A stretch of DNA of 8,001 nucleotides. It comes from an uncultured Prevotella sp. GTDB taxonomy: Bacteria; Bacteroidota; Bacteroidia; Bacteroidales; Bacteroidaceae. The stretch is taken from assembly GCA_900770845.1 (NCBI GenBank), contig CAAGLS010000182.1, forward strand, positions 1 to 8,001. The letters are read 5' to 3'. Below the pieces are notes generated by a model. It searched no databases, had not been told where the DNA came from, and saw only the letters and a list, made by a program, of their open reading frames with translations. How positions within the stretch are numbered: the stretch's first letter is position 1; each line of letters opens with the position of its first letter. The position numbers were made by a program, and so were the translations under genes. This document shows positions 6,042-8,001 of the stretch, piece by piece.

Positions 6042-7163
6042 ATGAAAAAGGTAATGTTTTTGACGGGCATGGACACCAACCGTGCGGGAACGGAGAGAAT
6101 CATGACGGTTGTGGCCAACGGACTCTCCAACGACTGTGAGGTGACGGTGATGACCTGCTGGAATCAGGGTGGAACACCCGCGTTCCCCTTTAAGGACAGA
6201 GTCGTCCAGGCTGACCTTGGAATGGACCGTAAAGCCTACACGTTACGAATGATGATGAAACGGGATGTGAGGCGGCGGCTTGGACTTTGGCTGCAGGAGA
6301 ATCCGCAGGACGTTGTCGTCTTGGTGGGAGAAAAAAGCATCCTCTCGGTGGTACCCCAGCTCAAGGACGGCTCGAAGAAGGTGTTCTGGTATCACTTCTG
6401 CCTCAACAACGACCTGCTCCAGTTGGGCGACCCCTCGCTGAGTTGGGCCAGCAAGCTCGTCAGGCTGCGCAAGCGGGGACGCAAGATTTGGCTGGCGCGG
6501 AAATACGACCGCGTGGTGGTGCTCACCAAGCAGGACTGCGAGCTGTGGCAACGCCATTGCGACAACGTGACCTATATCTACAACGAGGTCTCCATCCTAC
6601 CCGTCACGGTCAGCGACTATGGGGTCAAGCGCGCCATGGCCGTGGGCAGGCTGACCTTCCAAAAGGGCTTCGACCATCTCATCGGGGCTTGGAAGAGCGT
6701 GAGGAAGAAGTTTCCCGACTGGCAGTTGGACATCTACGGCGAGGGAAAGCTCCGCGACAGCCTGCAACGCCAGATCGACGAGAGCGGCCTTGCCGGCTGC
6801 GTCCACCTTGTGGGCGTCCGCACCGACATGGCCAGCGAGTATGCCAGCCACTCCCTGTTCGTGATGAGCTCCAACTTTGAGGGGCTTCCGTTGGTGCTGC
6901 TTGAGGCTGCCGGGTGCAGGCTCCCCTTGGTGTCGTACGACTGCGAGTGCGGTCCGCGCGAGGTGATAGAGGATGGAGTCAATGGCTACCTCGTGCCCAA
7001 GGTGGGCGACACGGAGGGACTGGCCGAGGCCATGATGCGGCTCATGGGCAGCGAGGAGCTGCGGCGCACCATGGGCGAGGCCTCCCCGCAAAGGCTCAGC
7101 TCATTCTCCCATGAGGAGGTGATGGCGCGATGGCATGAATTAATCGATGAAATGACAGCATGA
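6042..7163 (+). CDS. GT4-type glycosyltransferase, first of two tandem copies
   Basis: The 373-residue protein is a retaining, GT-B fold glycosyltransferase of the GT4 type, which moves a sugar from a nucleotide donor to an acceptor, typically a lipid-linked glycan on the cytoplasmic face of the membrane. The N-terminal acceptor domain (about 1-195) opens with MKKVMFLTG and the GTERI loop (16-20). The C-terminal donor domain shows VGRLTFQKGF (201-210) with the Arg203/Lys208 pair, the EX7E motif EGLPLVLLE (280-288), and GPREVIEDGVNGYLVP (304-319). There is no signal peptide or clear membrane helix. The ATG at 6042 is supported by the identical start in the second copy. It has its own promoter and is divergent from metK. 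A surface polysaccharide role is likely; sugar and acceptor cannot be told. Confidence 0.94.
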   Translation: MKKVMFLTGMDTNRAGTERIMTVVANGLSNDCEVTVMTCWNQGGTPAFPFKDRVVQADLGMDRKAYTLRMMMKRDVRRRLGLWLQENPQDVVVLVGEKSILSVVPQLKDGSKKVFWYHFCLNNDLLQLGDPSLSWASKLVRLRKRGRKIWLARKYDRVVVLTKQDCELWQRHCDNVTYIYNEVSILPVTVSDYGVKRAMAVGRLTFQKGFDHLIGAWKSVRKKFPDWQLDIYGEGKLRDSLQRQIDESGLAGCVHLVGVRTDMASEYASHSLFVMSSNFEGLPLVLLEAAGCRLPLVSYDCECGPREVIEDGVNGYLVPKVGDTEGLAEAMMRLMGSEELRRTMGEASPQRLSSFSHEEVMARWHELIDEMTA

Positions 7164-7263
7164 TGGATGTTTCTTTTTTCCCTCACGCCCACCATTTCCC
7201 GCTTGGCATTCTTTCCCTCATACAAAACGGCGATTCTTATATTTAGGTGTGGGGAAATATAAG

Positions 7264-7271
7264 TAACTTTG
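7264..7271 (+). promoter_or_regulatory. -7 box of the second glycosyltransferase promoter
   Basis: TAACTTTG matches TAnnTTTG exactly. The upstream AGGTGTGGGGAAATAT block and the downstream GCGGGAAAAT run correspond to those before the first copy. No recognisable terminator separates the first gene from this promoter, so the second copy may be read both from here and by read-through. Confidence 0.78.
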
Positions 7272-7384
7272 CGGGAAAATAGACAGGTGGCACGCACGGC
7301 TTTGCAGAGAGAGGCTGCCTTGCAAGGAGTTGCAAGTCGACGTGCCGCATCGAGTGTTGAAATTCCCAATAAATTGGACTGCAA

Positions 7385-8001
7385 ATGAAAAAAGTATTGT
7401 TTTTGACGGGTGGAAACAGTGCCCGTTCCGGCACGGAAAGAATCATGGCGGTGATTGCCAACGGATTGTCCGACGACTACGAGGTGACGGTGATGACTTG
7501 CTGGAATCATGGTAGGAAACCTGCGTTCCCCACGAAGGATGGCGTGAGGGAAGTGGATCTCGGATTGGACCGGAATGCCTACACGTTCCGCATGATGTTG
7601 GAGCGGGAACTGGGGCGGCGGCTTGGGCTGTGGCTTCAGGAGAATCCGCAGGACATCGTAATCACGATGGGAGGAGGCACGCTCTCTGTGGTACCCCGGC
7701 TCAAGGATGGCTCGAAGAAAGTGTTCTGGTATCACTTCTGCCTCAACAACGACCTGATCCAGTTGGGCGACCCCACGCTGAGTTGGGCCAGCAAGCTCGT
7801 CAGGCGAGGCAAGCGGGGCCGCAAGATTCGGCTGGCGCGGAAATACGACCGCGTGGTGGTGCTCACCAAGCAGGACTGCGAGCTGTGGCAACGCCATTGC
7901 GGCAACGTGACCTATATCTACAACGAGGTCTCCATCCTACCCGTCACGGTCAGCGACTATGGGGTCAAGCGCGCCATGGCCGTGGGCAGGCTGACCTTCC
8001 A
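7385..8001 (+). CDS. GT4-type glycosyltransferase, second tandem copy, partial
   Basis: The frame is open from the ATG at 7385 to the window end, giving 205 whole codons of an expected total near 372. It carries the same GTERI loop (16-20) and runs just into the donor domain (VGRLTF); the catalytic EX7E region is beyond the window. Compared with the first copy it differs at about 35 of the first 105 residues and lacks one codon near residue 98, but at only six of the next hundred. Many early changes alter charge or size (for example KDRVVQAD versus KDGVREVD), so the acceptor may differ. It has its own promoter and leader. No frameshift or stop is seen, so the visible part is intact. It is a paralogue of the upstream gene, with a mosaic pattern of divergence. 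Confidence 0.93.
   Translation, partial: MKKVLFLTGGNSARSGTERIMAVIANGLSDDYEVTVMTCWNHGRKPAFPTKDGVREVDLGLDRNAYTFRMMLERELGRRLGLWLQENPQDIVITMGGGTLSVVPRLKDGSKKVFWYHFCLNNDLIQLGDPTLSWASKLVRRGKRGRKIRLARKYDRVVVLTKQDCELWQRHCGNVTYIYNEVSILPVTVSDYGVKRAMAVGRLTF

Larger units (their letters stand above)
5830..7163 (+). repeat. Tandem duplication, unit A
   Basis: This unit carries promoter, leader and the complete first glycosyltransferase gene and is repeated from 7195 onward (unit B). Homology is visible from the TTTGCCGCTTGG at 5830 (TTTCCCGCTTGG at 7195, offset 1365) and narrows to offset 1343 at the two start codons and 1340 after a one-codon deletion in unit B, so small indels occur in the promoter and leader. 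The outer left edge is blurred. Confidence 0.88.
7195..8001 (+). repeat. Tandem duplication, unit B (cut by the window end)
   Basis: This is the second copy of the unit described at 5830. Similarity to unit A is patchy in the promoter and leader, moderate in the first 105 codons, and almost complete at the end: 7821-8001 matches 6481-6661 at 179 of 181 bases (differences at 7829 and 7902). The right border, and whether further copies follow, lie outside the window. Confidence 0.88.

Noticed and set aside
5678..6130. A 150-codon minus-strand open frame covering the first glycosyltransferase promoter
   Set aside because: It overlaps the conserved promoter, leader and gene start of the plus-strand gene and shows no protein family features.
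6986..7897. A 303-codon minus-strand open frame across the glycosyltransferase pair
   Set aside because: It is antisense to two intact glycosyltransferase genes and spans their promoter. Its resemblance to another antisense frame at 6243-6557 only reflects the tandem duplication.

Overview
The window looks like chromosomal DNA from a member of the Bacteroidota, most likely a Prevotella-like Bacteroidales. The evidence is promoters of the TTTG-N19/20-TAnnTTTG type, starts without Shine-Dalgarno sequences, and a conserved membrane protein of the DUF4271 type beside hemD. The species cannot be named from sequence alone.

Left two thirds (about 111-5390, minus strand): one compact housekeeping operon read right to left, metK - DUF4271 membrane protein - hemD - rnpA - yidD - tyrS. 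It has a clear promoter at 5359-5390 and an intrinsic terminator at 111-148 just past tyrS. Gaps are short (6-67 nt) and rnpA/yidD overlap by 4 nt, so the six genes are probably co-transcribed. The products cover S-adenosylmethionine synthesis, a tetrapyrrole step, tRNA 5' maturation, membrane protein insertion and tRNA-Tyr charging. At the far left edge a further minus-strand gene seems to begin (promoter 44-74, start codon at 22), but only seven codons are visible.

Middle (5238-6041): about 800 nt without a convincing gene. It holds the metK promoter and leader, a hairpin followed by T6, other inverted repeats, a four-copy 22-bp direct repeat (5559-5646) with internal dyad symmetry, G/C-rich palindromes, and the promoter and leader of the first glycosyltransferase gene.

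Right third (plus strand): two tandem paralogous GT4-type glycosyltransferase genes. The first is complete (6042-7163); the second (from 7385) is cut by the window end. Each has its own copy of the same promoter and leader, so the duplicated unit is about 1.34-1.37 kb. The acceptor-side N-terminal part has diverged (roughly one residue in three), while the last 181 comparable bases differ at only two positions. That mosaic pattern points to gene conversion or recombination between the copies and is the most interesting signal in the window. The genes probably act in making a cell-surface polysaccharide or glycan, but the substrate cannot be read from sequence. I see no CRISPR array, tRNA, rRNA, transposase or defence system.
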